Positions 8,336 to 17,115 of a stretch of DNA of 44,687 nucleotides are shown piece by piece (the stretch's first letter is position 1; every line of letters begins with the position of its first letter). Source of the DNA: a virus; the IMG/VR virus record IMGVR_UViG_3300010331_000020, positions 1 to 44,687 of that record; one strand, 5' to 3'. A model generated the notes under the pieces. The model saw nothing but the letters and a program-made list of their open reading frames with translations, searched no databases and had not been told where the DNA came from. A program made the translations under genes and the position numbers.

Positions 8336-9502
8336 ATGCCAGTAGATTTTTTGCATGGTGTAGAAACCATAGAGATAGTTTCAAGCTCAGGGACTTTGAC
8401 CACCGTCAAAACTTCTGTGATTGGACTAATTGGAACCGCCGCAACGGGCGATAAAAACAAACTAAAGCTATGTACAGGGGAGGGCGATGATTCTCAATTC
8501 GGTTTAACCGGAACAATCCCTGCTGCATTGAAAGTAATTCGCAAACAATACAAAGCCGCAATTGTGTTTGTCGTATCAGTCGGAACAGGAACGCCTACGC
8601 CTGTGGCTGCTGATTTTGAAGGCGCAGTAATCGCATTGACAGGCGTTAAATCAGGGCTTAAATGTTTTGAAGATTGCTTTTCCGTTTACGGGTTCCTTCC
8701 AAAGATCTTTATTGCACCGGGATTTTCCGAAACAGCTGCAATTGCAACATCTTTAAGGGCCTCGGCTCTTAAATTCAGAGGTTGTGCTTATTTGGATGCA
8801 ACGCCGGGAATGACAGTTGCAACAGCATTAACAAGCCGCGGAGTATCCGGGCTTTGGAACTTTTCAGACAATCGCGCGAAGTTATTTTATCCCGGTATAG
8901 TAGAAAGTACAACCGTAACAAGTCCGCTTTCTGCATTTGCCGCTGGTTTGCGCGCGAAAGTTGACAATGTAGAAGGTTTCTGGTTTAGTTCATCTAATCA
9001 CACACTGGAAGGCGTTCAGGGTCTTGAAACTGCAATCACTGCAAGTATTAATGATCCCAACACAGACAGCAACAAACTGAACGCCGCCGGAATCGTTACC
9101 GTGTTCAATAGTTTTGGTTCAGGATTCAGGGAGTGGGGAAACAGGAATTCTGCATATCCAACCACCACGGACCCGCGAACATTCGAATCAATTCAACGCC
9201 TTGATGACATCACGTCTGAAAGTATTGAATTATCAATGTTGCCATTTCTCGACAAGCCAATGAATTCGGCGCAAATTGATTTGATCAGCCAAACGGTAAA
9301 CGATTATTTCAACACCTTAATCGGCAAGGGCGCACTTCTTCCGGGTTCAAAATGTTATTTCGATCCTACAAAAAACACGGTTTCGGAAATGGCAAATGGC
9401 CATTATATCTGGACAAAAGAATTCATGGGCGCTGTTCCAGGTGAAAGGCTTACTTTTTATTCTGTAATTGATACTAACCTTCTTTTAAATCTTATCTCAT
9501 GA
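8336..9502 (+). CDS. Tail sheath protein (P2 FI / Mu L type)
   Basis: This protein forms the contractile outer sheath. At 388 residues it is the usual length for P2-type sheaths. The start (MPVDFLHGVETIEI..SSGTLTTVKTSVIGLIGTA) is the classic sheath N-terminus that swaps strands with its neighbours, and the C-terminal region (FEYFNTLIGKGALLPGSK-type) is also conserved. It overlaps the tube gene by 4 bp (ATGA). Together they prove a contractile (myovirus-type) tail. Confidence 0.93.
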   Translation: MPVDFLHGVETIEIVSSSGTLTTVKTSVIGLIGTAATGDKNKLKLCTGEGDDSQFGLTGTIPAALKVIRKQYKAAIVFVVSVGTGTPTPVAADFEGAVIALTGVKSGLKCFEDCFSVYGFLPKIFIAPGFSETAAIATSLRASALKFRGCAYLDATPGMTVATALTSRGVSGLWNFSDNRAKLFYPGIVESTTVTSPLSAFAAGLRAKVDNVEGFWFSSSNHTLEGVQGLETAITASINDPNTDSNKLNAAGIVTVFNSFGSGFREWGNRNSAYPTTTDPRTFESIQRLDDITSESIELSMLPFLDKPMNSAQIDLISQTVNDYFNTLIGKGALLPGSKCYFDPTKNTVSEMANGHYIWTKEFMGAVPGERLTFYSVIDTNLLLNLIS

Positions 9503-10017
9503 GTATAGGAGTTGCAAAAATAAGAGATGCAAACGTGTATGTTGGAGCTAATTCAACACATGGTTATGCAAGTGAAATAACCCTTCCAGATGTATCTGCA
9601 ACAAAAACAGATTACAAGGCGCTTGGAATGGTTGGAACACTGGAGTTATTCAGTGGCTTTGATAAAATGGAGGCAACAATCAAATGGAATGCCCCATCAA
9701 TTGAGATTTTAACGCAATGTTCAAATCCAAAAAAATCAATCGATTTAATGGTGAGGACAAGCCGCGAAGTTTACGAAAACGGAATAATTGCACGTGAGGA
9801 ACCTTTGATTTATTATCTGAAAGGAACATCAAAGAATTTTAACGGCGGATCATTTAAAGCGAAAGATGACACGGAAACAGAAACAAAGTTTTCCATCTCT
9901 TATTTCAAAATGACCCAAAACGGAATTGAAATCTTTGAACTTGACGTGAATAACAACATTTTCAAGATTGCAGGGGTTGACTTATTGGCTAATTATCGTT
10001 CAAATTTAGGCTTATAA
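9499..10017 (+). CDS. Tail tube protein (P2 FII type)
   Basis: The 172-residue product is the major inner-tube subunit. It starts MSIGVAKIRDANVYVGANS, has the conserved ITLPDVS...MVGTLELFSGFDKMEATIKW segment, and ends with the FELDVNNNIFKIAGVDLLANYR element typical of P2 FII proteins. It is sandwiched between the sheath and the tail chaperone with overlaps on both sides. Confidence 0.92.
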   Translation: MSIGVAKIRDANVYVGANSTHGYASEITLPDVSATKTDYKALGMVGTLELFSGFDKMEATIKWNAPSIEILTQCSNPKKSIDLMVRTSREVYENGIIAREEPLIYYLKGTSKNFNGGSFKAKDDTETETKFSISYFKMTQNGIEIFELDVNNNIFKIAGVDLLANYRSNLGL

Positions 10018-10265
10018 TGGAAAATAAAACAAAGGTAACTCTGTCAGATGGCAGGGTTGCCACGAAAAGAAAAGTAAAAGTCCGGGATTTGGCAAACGCA
10101 GAAGTTCAGGCAAAAGGAAAAGAGCACCTTGTTAAATATGCTTTAATGGGTGCAAAAATCCTATTAAATGATAAACCGGCCGTTCTGGAAGATATTCTCG
10201 ACATGGATGAGGATGATTTAGTTCTTGTTTCTGAACTCTTTGCAGACGATATCCCAAACGCATAA
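10017..10265 (+). CDS. Tail assembly chaperone, zero-frame product (P2 E / Mu gp41 type)
   Basis: This 82-residue protein lies between the tube and tape-measure genes, as P2 E and lambda G do, and has the acidic end DILDMDEDDLVLVSELFADD seen in this family. It assists tape-measure and tube assembly and is absent from virions in known phages. Two codons before its stop lies a canonical slippery heptamer, so a fraction of ribosomes should make the longer E-E' form. Confidence 0.88.
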   Translation: MENKTKVTLSDGRVATKRKVKVRDLANAEVQAKGKEHLVKYALMGAKILLNDKPAVLEDILDMDEDDLVLVSELFADDIPNA

Positions 10266-10311
10266 TCCCGATGGATGATATAGTATGGTTCGCCTGCTAT
10301 ACTTCATCGGG
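10253..10311 (+). promoter_or_regulatory. Programmed -1 ribosomal frameshift site
   Basis: The heptamer C CCA AAC (10253-10259) is in the correct phase relative to the chaperone frame and fits X XXY YYZ. After a 7-base spacer, CCCGATG (10267-10273) pairs perfectly with CATCGGG (10305-10311), with an inner TATAG/CTATA stem (10279-10283 / 10297-10301). Slippery site, spacer and hairpin are the textbook arrangement for -1 shifting. Confidence 0.88.
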
Positions 10312-10405
10312 TTTGCCCCAGACTTTAAAAATGGATGCTGAAATATTTGAAATAGCCTTAGATTCAGCATTAAGAAAATTCAAACTGGAAAATAAAACAG
10401 ACTAA
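10259..10405 (+). CDS. E' extension of the tail chaperone, reached by -1 frameshift
   Basis: The -1 frame is open from 10235 to the stop at 10403-10405. Shifting at CCCAAAC joins the first 81 chaperone residues to RIIPMDDIVWFACYTS... and gives a protein of about 129 residues. Such G/GT and E/E' pairs are near universal in long-tailed phages; the extension binds the tape measure and the short form binds tube subunits. Independent starting at the ATG at 10271 (44 aa) is possible but less likely. Confidence 0.82.
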   Translation, partial: RIIPMDDIVWFACYTSSGLPQTLKMDAEIFEIALDSALRKFKLENKTD

Positions 10406-10407
10406 CT

Positions 10408-11937
10408 ATGGCCGATATAATGAGACTTGGACTTGTACTTTCCGCAACAGATAGAATGAGTAGGGTTTTAAGTCAGGCCACTGGCAGACTTAGCAGGCTT
10501 GGCATTACTATGGATAAAGTCAATAGCATGTCAAATAAAATGCTTATTGGTGGAGGTATTGCCGCGGCTGGAATTTACAAGGCGGTTGAGGCCGCTGAGG
10601 ATGGCGCCGCCTCAGAAAGAAAGTTAGCCAACGTTTTTAAAACAATGTGGGGCGATAATGGGGCAGCTAATGCAGCCGGTAAAATAGCATCGGATTATGC
10701 AGAAAAACTATCCTTGCAAATTGGGGTTGAGGATGACCTAATCAGAACCACACAGGCCAAACTTGCAACGTTTTCCAATGTATCAAATGCTGTGGCAATG
10801 AGTAACGGGATATTTGACAGAGCAACAAGAGCAGCCTACGATATGGGAGCCGTTGGATTTGGCGAAGCGTCTCAGAATGCAGTAATCTTAGGAAAGGCCT
10901 TGCAAGATCCAATGAAGGCAATAACCGCTCTAAAGAAGCAGGGAACGTTAACGGCCATCGATATCCTTTCAATTCAAAATATCTTTAAAACTCAGGGATT
11001 ATTAAAAGCTCAGGAAGCCATATTAAAAGCAGTCGAAAGGCAAGTTAAGGGCACTGGAATAGAGACAGCCAAAGCAACTGATATAATGAAAGTTGGATTT
11101 GGTAAGGTCGTTGAAGCCATTGGGGGGGCGTTTCTACCATCGGTTGATGAGGCAAGAAAGAAAATGACCGATGTCTTTCAGCCAACTATTGAATGGATTG
11201 ATGCAAACCATGAGTTAATAATGACCATCACTAAAATAGGTGGGGTATTATTAGCAGTAGCCGGGGTCATGCGAATAGTCACAATGGGTATTACATTGGC
11301 AAGTTGGGCCATGTTTGCACTTAATCTTGTTGCTTCGCTGAATCCTCTCGGGGTGGTCATTATGCAGATTGCCGCACTTGCCGCGATTATTGCAGTTTGT
11401 TGGTCAGACTTCGCCGAATTCAGGGCGGTAGTTAAGACCGCATGGGAGACGGTTAAAGAATTTGGTTCGATTTTAAAAGATTACGTCATGGATCGAATAA
11501 GTGGAATTATTGAAGGGCTCGGTAGTATGGGTAAGGCAATAGGACTACTATTTCACGGAAAATTTAGCGAAGCATTTGATGAGGCCGGAAGGGGAGTAAG
11601 GGCATTATCTGGATATGATGCAAAACTAAAGGCCGTTACCCGTACAAAATCACTCATAACCGGAATTACAAGCAATTACGCTGTTGCCTTATCTAAAGAA
11701 AAAGAATCCGACAGAATGTCCAAATCAGGCGCCGCAATGGAGGCAGTAACGACCAACAATAGAAACATTAATTCAGGTCAAAGCCCGTTCAGTTATTCGC
11801 CTACCATTAATATTTCAGGTGGATCAGCTCAGGATAAAGCCGGAATAATGTCAATGTTCGATACACAAAGGCAGACATTAGAGCAAATGATGACAGAACG
11901 CGAAAACAGAAAGAAACGCTTAAATTACGCTCAATAA
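10408..11937 (+). CDS. Tail tape measure protein (509 aa)
   Basis: This protein sets tail length and is carried inside the tube. The start MADIMRLGLVLSATDRMSRVLSQATGRLSRLG is typical of P2/Mu-type tape measures. A helical, Ala-rich body is followed by a hydrophobic block around residues 270-335 that contains two or three membrane-like helices, thought in this class to help pierce the host membrane. At 509 residues it predicts a short contractile tail. It directly follows the chaperone pair. Confidence 0.9.
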   Translation: MADIMRLGLVLSATDRMSRVLSQATGRLSRLGITMDKVNSMSNKMLIGGGIAAAGIYKAVEAAEDGAASERKLANVFKTMWGDNGAANAAGKIASDYAEKLSLQIGVEDDLIRTTQAKLATFSNVSNAVAMSNGIFDRATRAAYDMGAVGFGEASQNAVILGKALQDPMKAITALKKQGTLTAIDILSIQNIFKTQGLLKAQEAILKAVERQVKGTGIETAKATDIMKVGFGKVVEAIGGAFLPSVDEARKKMTDVFQPTIEWIDANHELIMTITKIGGVLLAVAGVMRIVTMGITLASWAMFALNLVASLNPLGVVIMQIAALAAIIAVCWSDFAEFRAVVKTAWETVKEFGSILKDYVMDRISGIIEGLGSMGKAIGLLFHGKFSEAFDEAGRGVRALSGYDAKLKAVTRTKSLITGITSNYAVALSKEKESDRMSKSGAAMEAVTTNNRNINSGQSPFSYSPTINISGGSAQDKAGIMSMFDTQRQTLEQMMTERENRKKRLNYAQ

Positions 11938-11938
11938 T

Positions 11939-12766
11939 ATGTTATTTCAACTTGGTAACTATAAATTCGAAGGTCTTAAATTACCCCTTAATTGGGGAAT
12001 GAACTTTGCCACAAATTACGCGCAAATTCCCATCATTGGAGGCAAGCCGGTAGTTCAAAAACTTGGTGAAAAGCTGGTAGAACATGACCTTTCTATCTTG
12101 TTTTCTGATGAATTCTGCAATCCAAAACAGGAACTTGACGCATTGCAAGCATACAGGCGAAATGGTAGCGTTTTACAGTTGACGGGCGGTGACGGTACAA
12201 ACTACGGGAAATATGTAATTACCGATCTTTCAGCAATCAACGAAAGAGCAAACGATTCAACCGGATATATTTCTGCCATTTCTTGCAGCATCAAACTACT
12301 CGAATACAATAGTGCAACCGTTGAGGATACGCAAAAAGGGGAGGCGTTAAGTAGTAACAAGCTTACACCAATGGCGCCACGTTTGCCAGGATTATCGAAA
12401 CCGGCCTTAATTCAAAAGGATTTGTCAGATGGGAAATCGAAAGCAAAAGGAATTAAGAAACTGTCAGAATCAGCCGTTAAGAATTATAATAAAATAATGG
12501 ATATGTGCACGGAGGCGCAAACTGTTTTTGATAATGCAAACAGCCGGATCAAAAAGGCCGAAAAGATCTATCAGCGAACTGCCGCACTTCAATATTCTAT
12601 TCAGGATGTAAAGGGAGCTTTAGCCTCAATCAGATCAGCCGCCAATTTAAAGAGCGTGCCGGATCTATTGAGCGCGAATAATGATTTAGAAATAGCAATG
12701 TATCAACTTAACGGAGCAAATGCACCACTCGCGGCGTTTGTTGCATCAAGGGAGGCCGGACAATGA
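11939..12766 (+). CDS. Tail protein U-like (P2 gpU)
   Basis: The N-terminal 130 residues match P2 gpU: MLFQLGNYKFEGLKLPLNWG...YAQIPIIGGKPVVQKLGEKLVEHDLSILF, then a Gly-rich VLQLTGGDGTNYGKYVITDLS segment. In P2-like tails this caps or joins the tube end. The remaining half is a helical extension longer than the phage P2 protein (275 versus about 160 residues). The stop overlaps gene X (ATGA). Confidence 0.85.
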   Translation: MLFQLGNYKFEGLKLPLNWGMNFATNYAQIPIIGGKPVVQKLGEKLVEHDLSILFSDEFCNPKQELDALQAYRRNGSVLQLTGGDGTNYGKYVITDLSAINERANDSTGYISAISCSIKLLEYNSATVEDTQKGEALSSNKLTPMAPRLPGLSKPALIQKDLSDGKSKAKGIKKLSESAVKNYNKIMDMCTEAQTVFDNANSRIKKAEKIYQRTAALQYSIQDVKGALASIRSAANLKSVPDLLSANNDLEIAMYQLNGANAPLAAFVASREAGQ

Positions 12767-12981
12767 TCAGTGTAAATTATACCACAAAACAGGGCGAACG
12801 ATGGGATTTGCTCGCGTATCGTTTTTACGGAACAGTAAAAAGCATGAACATTTTAACCGATGCAAATCCATCCGTTCCGCTTTCTCCAATGATCGAGATG
12901 GGAACGAATTTAGTAATTCCCATCATTGACAATACAAGTGATTTAGTTCTCAAAGTAAATGTGCCGCCGTGGAAGAAATAG
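12763..12981 (+). CDS. Tail protein X (LysM-like)
   Basis: This 72-residue protein matches P2 gpX: YTTKQGERWDLLAYRFYGTVKSMNILTDANP, then LVIPII. The fold is LysM-like. In P2 it lies near the tail lysozyme and baseplate hub and is needed for tail completion. It overlaps gene D by 13 bp. Confidence 0.9.
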   Translation: MISVNYTTKQGERWDLLAYRFYGTVKSMNILTDANPSVPLSPMIEMGTNLVIPIIDNTSDLVLKVNVPPWKK

Positions 12982-14069
12982 CCAACACGCCAATCGCTCA
13001 AATTATTTGGAACGGTAAAGATGTAATAGTCGATTTAAAACCCTTTCTTTCATCTGTAAATTATACAGATCAGGAAGAGGGCGCCGCCGACGATGTTTCT
13101 ATTGTTTTGGATAATGGCGCCGGGCTATGGAGCGGTGACTGGCATCCAGTGGAAGGAGATACCCTGGAGCTGTTCATGGGATATTCTGACAAACTGATGA
13201 ATTGCGGTTTATTTCAGGTTGACGAAGTTGTGACAAGTGGCCCACCCGACATAATCACAGTTAAGGCAATTGCATCATTCATCACAAAAACCCTCAGAAC
13301 AAAAAACAGTAAAGCATTTGAAAAGCAGACCCTAAGGCAAATTGCTACTTTCTTTTGTTTGAAACATGGTTTGAAACTGATTGACAATTCAGATAATATG
13401 CTGGGGCAAATCTTTTTAGAGCGCAAAACTCAGGAACAAAAAACAGACCTTCAGTTTTTGAGCGAATTGGCCACAGAATATGGGTTTGTATTTTCCGTAA
13501 AAGGCAGTAATCTGATATTTACATCTTATTACGCTTTAGATAACGCAGAAGCGGTCAGGGATATAGCAAAAAATCAGATAGGTAATTACAACATAACAGA
13601 AAAGTGTTACGACACTTACAAATATGCAGTTCTGACAAAGCGTGACAGTAAAACAAACAAGGTAACAGCCGAAACGCAAACCTTTGACGGGGTAACGGTT
13701 AAAGATGATGTTTTATTGATCGTTGGAACGGGGGGAAACAAAAAGACCATTGAAGCAAAAGTAAAATCGGGGCTTTGGAATAAGAACCGATTTAAACAGG
13801 CCGGAACATTAAACGACATCCCGGGAGATCCTCTTTTAGTTGCCTCGATGAATTTCAATCTTACAGGATTAAATAATGTCTCAGGAAAATATCATATAGT
13901 AAGATCCTCTCACACCATTTCAGGAGATGGAGCCTATACGACGTCCTTAGAAGTAAGAAAAACGGGCGATATTCCGAAACCTAAACGGGTTCCACCAACC
14001 GCGAAGGAAAAAACAACATACGACGCGAATATTTCAGACGCTTCGGAATTTGAAGATACACCGGAATAA
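12969..14069 (+). CDS. Baseplate hub protein D (late control D family)
   Basis: The 366-residue product matches P2 gpD, the gp27-like hub that joins tube and spike: a VNYTDQEEGAADDVSIVLDNGAGLWSGDW start, GDTLELFMGY, and the LIFTSYYALD..GNYNITEKCYDTYKYAVL middle. The start is GTG at 12969, because the first internal ATG would remove the conserved N-terminus. The C-terminal tail (DIPKPKRVPPTAKEK) is probably flexible. Confidence 0.9.
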   Translation: MEEIANTPIAQIIWNGKDVIVDLKPFLSSVNYTDQEEGAADDVSIVLDNGAGLWSGDWHPVEGDTLELFMGYSDKLMNCGLFQVDEVVTSGPPDIITVKAIASFITKTLRTKNSKAFEKQTLRQIATFFCLKHGLKLIDNSDNMLGQIFLERKTQEQKTDLQFLSELATEYGFVFSVKGSNLIFTSYYALDNAEAVRDIAKNQIGNYNITEKCYDTYKYAVLTKRDSKTNKVTAETQTFDGVTVKDDVLLIVGTGGNKKTIEAKVKSGLWNKNRFKQAGTLNDIPGDPLLVASMNFNLTGLNNVSGKYHIVRSSHTISGDGAYTTSLEVRKTGDIPKPKRVPPTAKEKTTYDANISDASEFEDTPE

Positions 14070-14073
14070 ATTA

Positions 14074-14083
14074 GTATAATATT
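14074..14083 (+). promoter_or_regulatory. GTATAAT-type motif, copy 3
   Basis: GTATAATATT lies between the stop of gene D and the ATG of gene V at 14087, only 7 bases ahead of that ATG. If it acts as a -10 box here the transcript would be leaderless, so a translational or regulatory role is equally possible. Confidence 0.35.
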
Positions 14084-14086
14084 GGC

Positions 14087-14575
14087 ATGTTACGATACGG
14101 TTTAATAAACGAATTAGGAAAAGGCGAAAATTTAGGATTTGCCCGCGTTGAATTTGATGAATTAGACATCAAGTCAGGGTGGTTATCTTTGCCCTGTTCC
14201 GGTTCGAAAGGCGTCAAATCATGGGTTACATTTCCCGTAAATACTCAGGTTGCAGTACTTATGCATAGAGACGGTGAACAGGGCGAAATAATCGGTTCCA
14301 CATGGTCAGATACCGACACGCCTCCAGACTTTGCAAACAATTCAACAAGGGGAATTGAATTTCCTGATGGTACTAAAATCTTTTACGATTGGAAGGCGAA
14401 GAAACTAACCATCAACACCGGATCAACCGGAAGCATTGAGATAACCGGAAATGTGAAAGTAACTGGATCAATCGAGGCAACATCGGAAGTTTCAGCGATG
14501 ACAATAGCCGGAAAAGTAAGCCTTTCAAAACATATTCATACTGCAAATTCAACACCACCAACACCCGGAATATGA
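14087..14575 (+). CDS. Baseplate spike protein V
   Basis: This is the membrane-piercing spike of the contractile tail. The N-terminal OB-fold pattern (YGLINELGKGENLGFARVEFDELDIKSGWL...GEQGEIIGSTWSD) matches P2 gpV. A repeated beta-helix region (ITGNVKVTGSIEATSEVSAMTIAGKVS) follows, and the tip contains HIHT, the His-x-His motif that binds iron at the apex in known spikes. It overlaps the next gene by 4 bp. Confidence 0.92.
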   Translation: MLRYGLINELGKGENLGFARVEFDELDIKSGWLSLPCSGSKGVKSWVTFPVNTQVAVLMHRDGEQGEIIGSTWSDTDTPPDFANNSTRGIEFPDGTKIFYDWKAKKLTINTGSTGSIEITGNVKVTGSIEATSEVSAMTIAGKVSLSKHIHTANSTPPTPGI

Positions 14576-15264
14576 CAAACGACAGATCAATAAATCAGGA
14601 TGATTTCAGCAAAGAAGTATTGAACTTCGAGGATGTAAAGCAGTGTTGGAAAAACATTTTGTACACAATTCCCGGTACATATCCGTTATTGCCAACTTTC
14701 GGTTGCGACATTTGGCAATACATTGACAGTCCAACCTCTGACAGCTTTGGCAAAGCCAGAAACGTAATTATTGCCGCCCTGGAAAAGTACGAAAAGAGGG
14801 CAAAGATTACAAATGTCAAACGATCCATGGTCGAATCAAGGGTATTTATTAGTATAATGGGAATCTATTCAGCGACAGGCGAAACAATCGATTCGACAAT
14901 CGGACAACCTGAATACATTGCACCTGATATTATGCCAGAAAAACAGATAATGTATATCGGATCAGTCGGAAGCCTTAACCCTTCAGAGGGGTTGATCAAA
15001 ACGCTCTCAAATCGCTTTGCAGAGAAAACGGATCAGTCATTTATTTACACCATCGACGCTCAACGTTTCTGTTTTGCTTACCCTGCAATGTGGGGCGATT
15101 TAACATCAATAAAAGATTCAAGCGGCTATGAGATCCTGAGTGGTTTTGTAAAGACTGTTCTGAAATTTACCACGGACGGAGCGAAACAAGATTACAATAT
15201 CATGACTCTTTTTAAGTCTACGACACAGGCCAATTTCACCGTAACTTTCAAATTCACGCTATGA
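14572..15264 (+). CDS. Baseplate wedge protein, gp25/W-like with C-terminal extension
   Basis: Residues about 15-125 fit the gp25/gpW wedge family: DVKQCWKNILYTIPGTYPLLPTFGCDIWQYIDSP, then helices and TNVKRSMVESRVFISIMG. In P2 and T4 this protein joins the hub to the J wedges. The extra C-terminal 100 residues resemble adhesin or fibre segments and are unusual for the family. It sits after V as in P2, but J and I are not next; they are at 40.8-42.8 kb. Confidence 0.8.
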   Translation: MTNDRSINQDDFSKEVLNFEDVKQCWKNILYTIPGTYPLLPTFGCDIWQYIDSPTSDSFGKARNVIIAALEKYEKRAKITNVKRSMVESRVFISIMGIYSATGETIDSTIGQPEYIAPDIMPEKQIMYIGSVGSLNPSEGLIKTLSNRFAEKTDQSFIYTIDAQRFCFAYPAMWGDLTSIKDSSGYEILSGFVKTVLKFTTDGAKQDYNIMTLFKSTTQANFTVTFKFTL

Positions 15265-15815
15265 AAATAGGAACTCCAACCGCGATACCAATTCAGATGA
15301 ATGCGCAATGGCCATCCGTTGACGCGCGAAGATTCAATAACGGCGAACCGTGGGCAAGTATTGAAGCTGTCTTGGACACCACGAACGGCATCCCGATGAT
15401 TTCACGGGCAAGATACCTTCCTGTTAATATTATGGGCGTTGAGTGGTGGTTTAAAGCTGATTTGGTGAGCTTGGAATTGGTTCACGAAAGCGTCAACGAA
15501 TCAATTCAATATCTTGACGGCCTTATCCCCGTATGGGATATAACTCTTGGTATTCATGCGGCAATAATACTACGCGGAAATACCACGATTACAATGGTGA
15601 ATGTTACTGGTGGGAAAAGTGGAAACTTAACCGTTATCAATGCGACAGCCGTTTACACATTGACCTTTGCAGGAAATACAAATAAAATCAGTCCCTCCGT
15701 TTACAAAGCAGACAATCAGGTAATCACATCAGGATTGGGACTAAAGGACATATTTAGTTATTACTACGATGATTGGACATTGAATTGGAACGGAACTAAC
15801 GGATATAAGCCATGA
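15261..15815 (+). CDS. Tail fibre or adhesin component (184 aa)
   Basis: The family is not recognised. The protein is beta-rich and Asn/Thr/Gly-rich with no membrane segment, and overlaps both neighbours by 4 bp: gp25 before and the FISUMP adhesin after. The N-terminus (IQMNAQWPSVDARRFNNGEPWASIEAVLD) is followed by strand-rich repeats. Position and composition suggest a baseplate-attached fibre or adapter. Confidence 0.5.
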   Translation: MKIGTPTAIPIQMNAQWPSVDARRFNNGEPWASIEAVLDTTNGIPMISRARYLPVNIMGVEWWFKADLVSLELVHESVNESIQYLDGLIPVWDITLGIHAAIILRGNTTITMVNVTGGKSGNLTVINATAVYTLTFAGNTNKISPSVYKADNQVITSGLGLKDIFSYYYDDWTLNWNGTNGYKP

Positions 15816-17092
15816 GAAATTCTTTTTTTTGGTCACATACGCTATTGAAAGCCGTTTCGGGAGGCTATGGAAGGTTGTATAATTTCTTCTGCACACAACC
15901 GCAAATAAAGGTTAAGTATGGGTATCTATATAATTATTTTACAATTGAAGATGAACGTGGAATTACAAACATGGGAGCCCACGTGCCTAGTCGATCTGAA
16001 TACGATACATTATTTATCAATTGTGTAAATGCAGTTGATAGTTTAAGGGATTCTAATATATCGTATTGGAATGATTCCTTTGCGACAAATGATTATAATT
16101 TTAATGGTCGAGGGTCTGGACTTAGAAATGGATGGGATGGAGGTTCGTACATGATTAAATCTACATTAGATATTTGGTGTACAACTATTTCAGGAAGCAA
16201 TATTTATATTGCAAGAATAATACATGATGGAATATCTACAAGTTTATCATTTAAAAAAACATTTGGGTTTGGTTTAAGACTTATCGTTGATTTCCCTATT
16301 GAAATTAATGGCAATTCAGCTATTTACGTAGGCAATGATCTTCGTAGATATAAATGTGTTCTTATTAATAGTGTTTGGTATCTTGCTGAAAACCTTGCAG
16401 AAACTAAATATCGTAATGGTGATCTTATTGCTAAAGTAACAGATAATACCGCATGGGCTGCTCTTACAACAGGTGCTATGTGTGCCTATAACAATGACGA
16501 AGTAAACGCATTTGAAACGGCAAGTATTTCTCCGGTGGGATGGCATGTGCCGACAAATACCGAATGGAATACATTAACGGCTTTTGTTGGTGGTGGCGCT
16601 ACTGCTGCCTTGCATCTAAAAGAGCCCGGTTTGGCACATTGGGATACTGATAATGGAAACGATAATTCAAGTGGATTTACTGCCTTTGGTGGTGGTTTTA
16701 GAAATGAAGCCAGTACGTTTGGTGGAATAAAACAGACTGGTAAATTTCATTCTGATTATATAGGCACGTATTTAAAACCGTTGGAAATGTTTGACGAATT
16801 AAATAGTGCTTATGTTACTTCTATTTCGGGCACAGATAGAGCTAAAGTTGGACTTTCTGTTCGCCTCCTAAAAAACGATTCAACCTTTACCCCCGGCGAT
16901 ACCCTAACCGACATAGACGGAAACATATATCCCTTAGTTAAAATAGGAACTCAGGTATGGACTGCCAGTAATTATAAATGTACTAAACTTAATGATGGTA
17001 CACCTATACCAAATGTGACGGATAACGCTCAGTGGGCGGCACTGACAACGGGAGGACAATGTATTTACAATAACGACATTAAGAATTTATAA
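15812..17092 (+). CDS. FISUMP-domain tail adhesin
   Basis: This is a probable receptor-binding protein. The complete FISUMP domain (about residues 180-350) has NSVWYLAENL, GAMCAYNND, ISPVGWHVPTNTEWNTL, GFTAFGGGFRN and VGLSVRLLKN. Before it lies only the second half of another domain (GYLYNYF, HVPSRSEYDTL, GSGLRNG, FGFGLRLIV). After it comes only the first half of a third (YPLVKIGTQVWTASNYKCTKLNDG, GQCIYNND), where the protein stops. The order is half, full, half. The gene is AT-richer than its neighbours, which may mean separate origin. Confidence 0.78.
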   Translation: MRNSFFWSHTLLKAVSGGYGRLYNFFCTQPQIKVKYGYLYNYFTIEDERGITNMGAHVPSRSEYDTLFINCVNAVDSLRDSNISYWNDSFATNDYNFNGRGSGLRNGWDGGSYMIKSTLDIWCTTISGSNIYIARIIHDGISTSLSFKKTFGFGLRLIVDFPIEINGNSAIYVGNDLRRYKCVLINSVWYLAENLAETKYRNGDLIAKVTDNTAWAALTTGAMCAYNNDEVNAFETASISPVGWHVPTNTEWNTLTAFVGGGATAALHLKEPGLAHWDTDNGNDNSSGFTAFGGGFRNEASTFGGIKQTGKFHSDYIGTYLKPLEMFDELNSAYVTSISGTDRAKVGLSVRLLKNDSTFTPGDTLTDIDGNIYPLVKIGTQVWTASNYKCTKLNDGTPIPNVTDNAQWAALTTGGQCIYNNDIKNL

Positions 17093-17115
17093 ATCTTAAC
17101 CTAAAGATAGAAATC

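Noticed and set aside
4850-14861. GTATAAT matches at 4850 and 14852 as promoters
   Set aside because: Both lie inside coding sequence without a nearby start codon, and lack the downstream A-rich part of the motif.
15812-17092. Diversity-generating retroelement target in the FISUMP gene
   Set aside because: No reverse transcriptase gene and no template/variable repeat pair with adenine-directed differences were found. The end repeats differ at non-adenine positions too.
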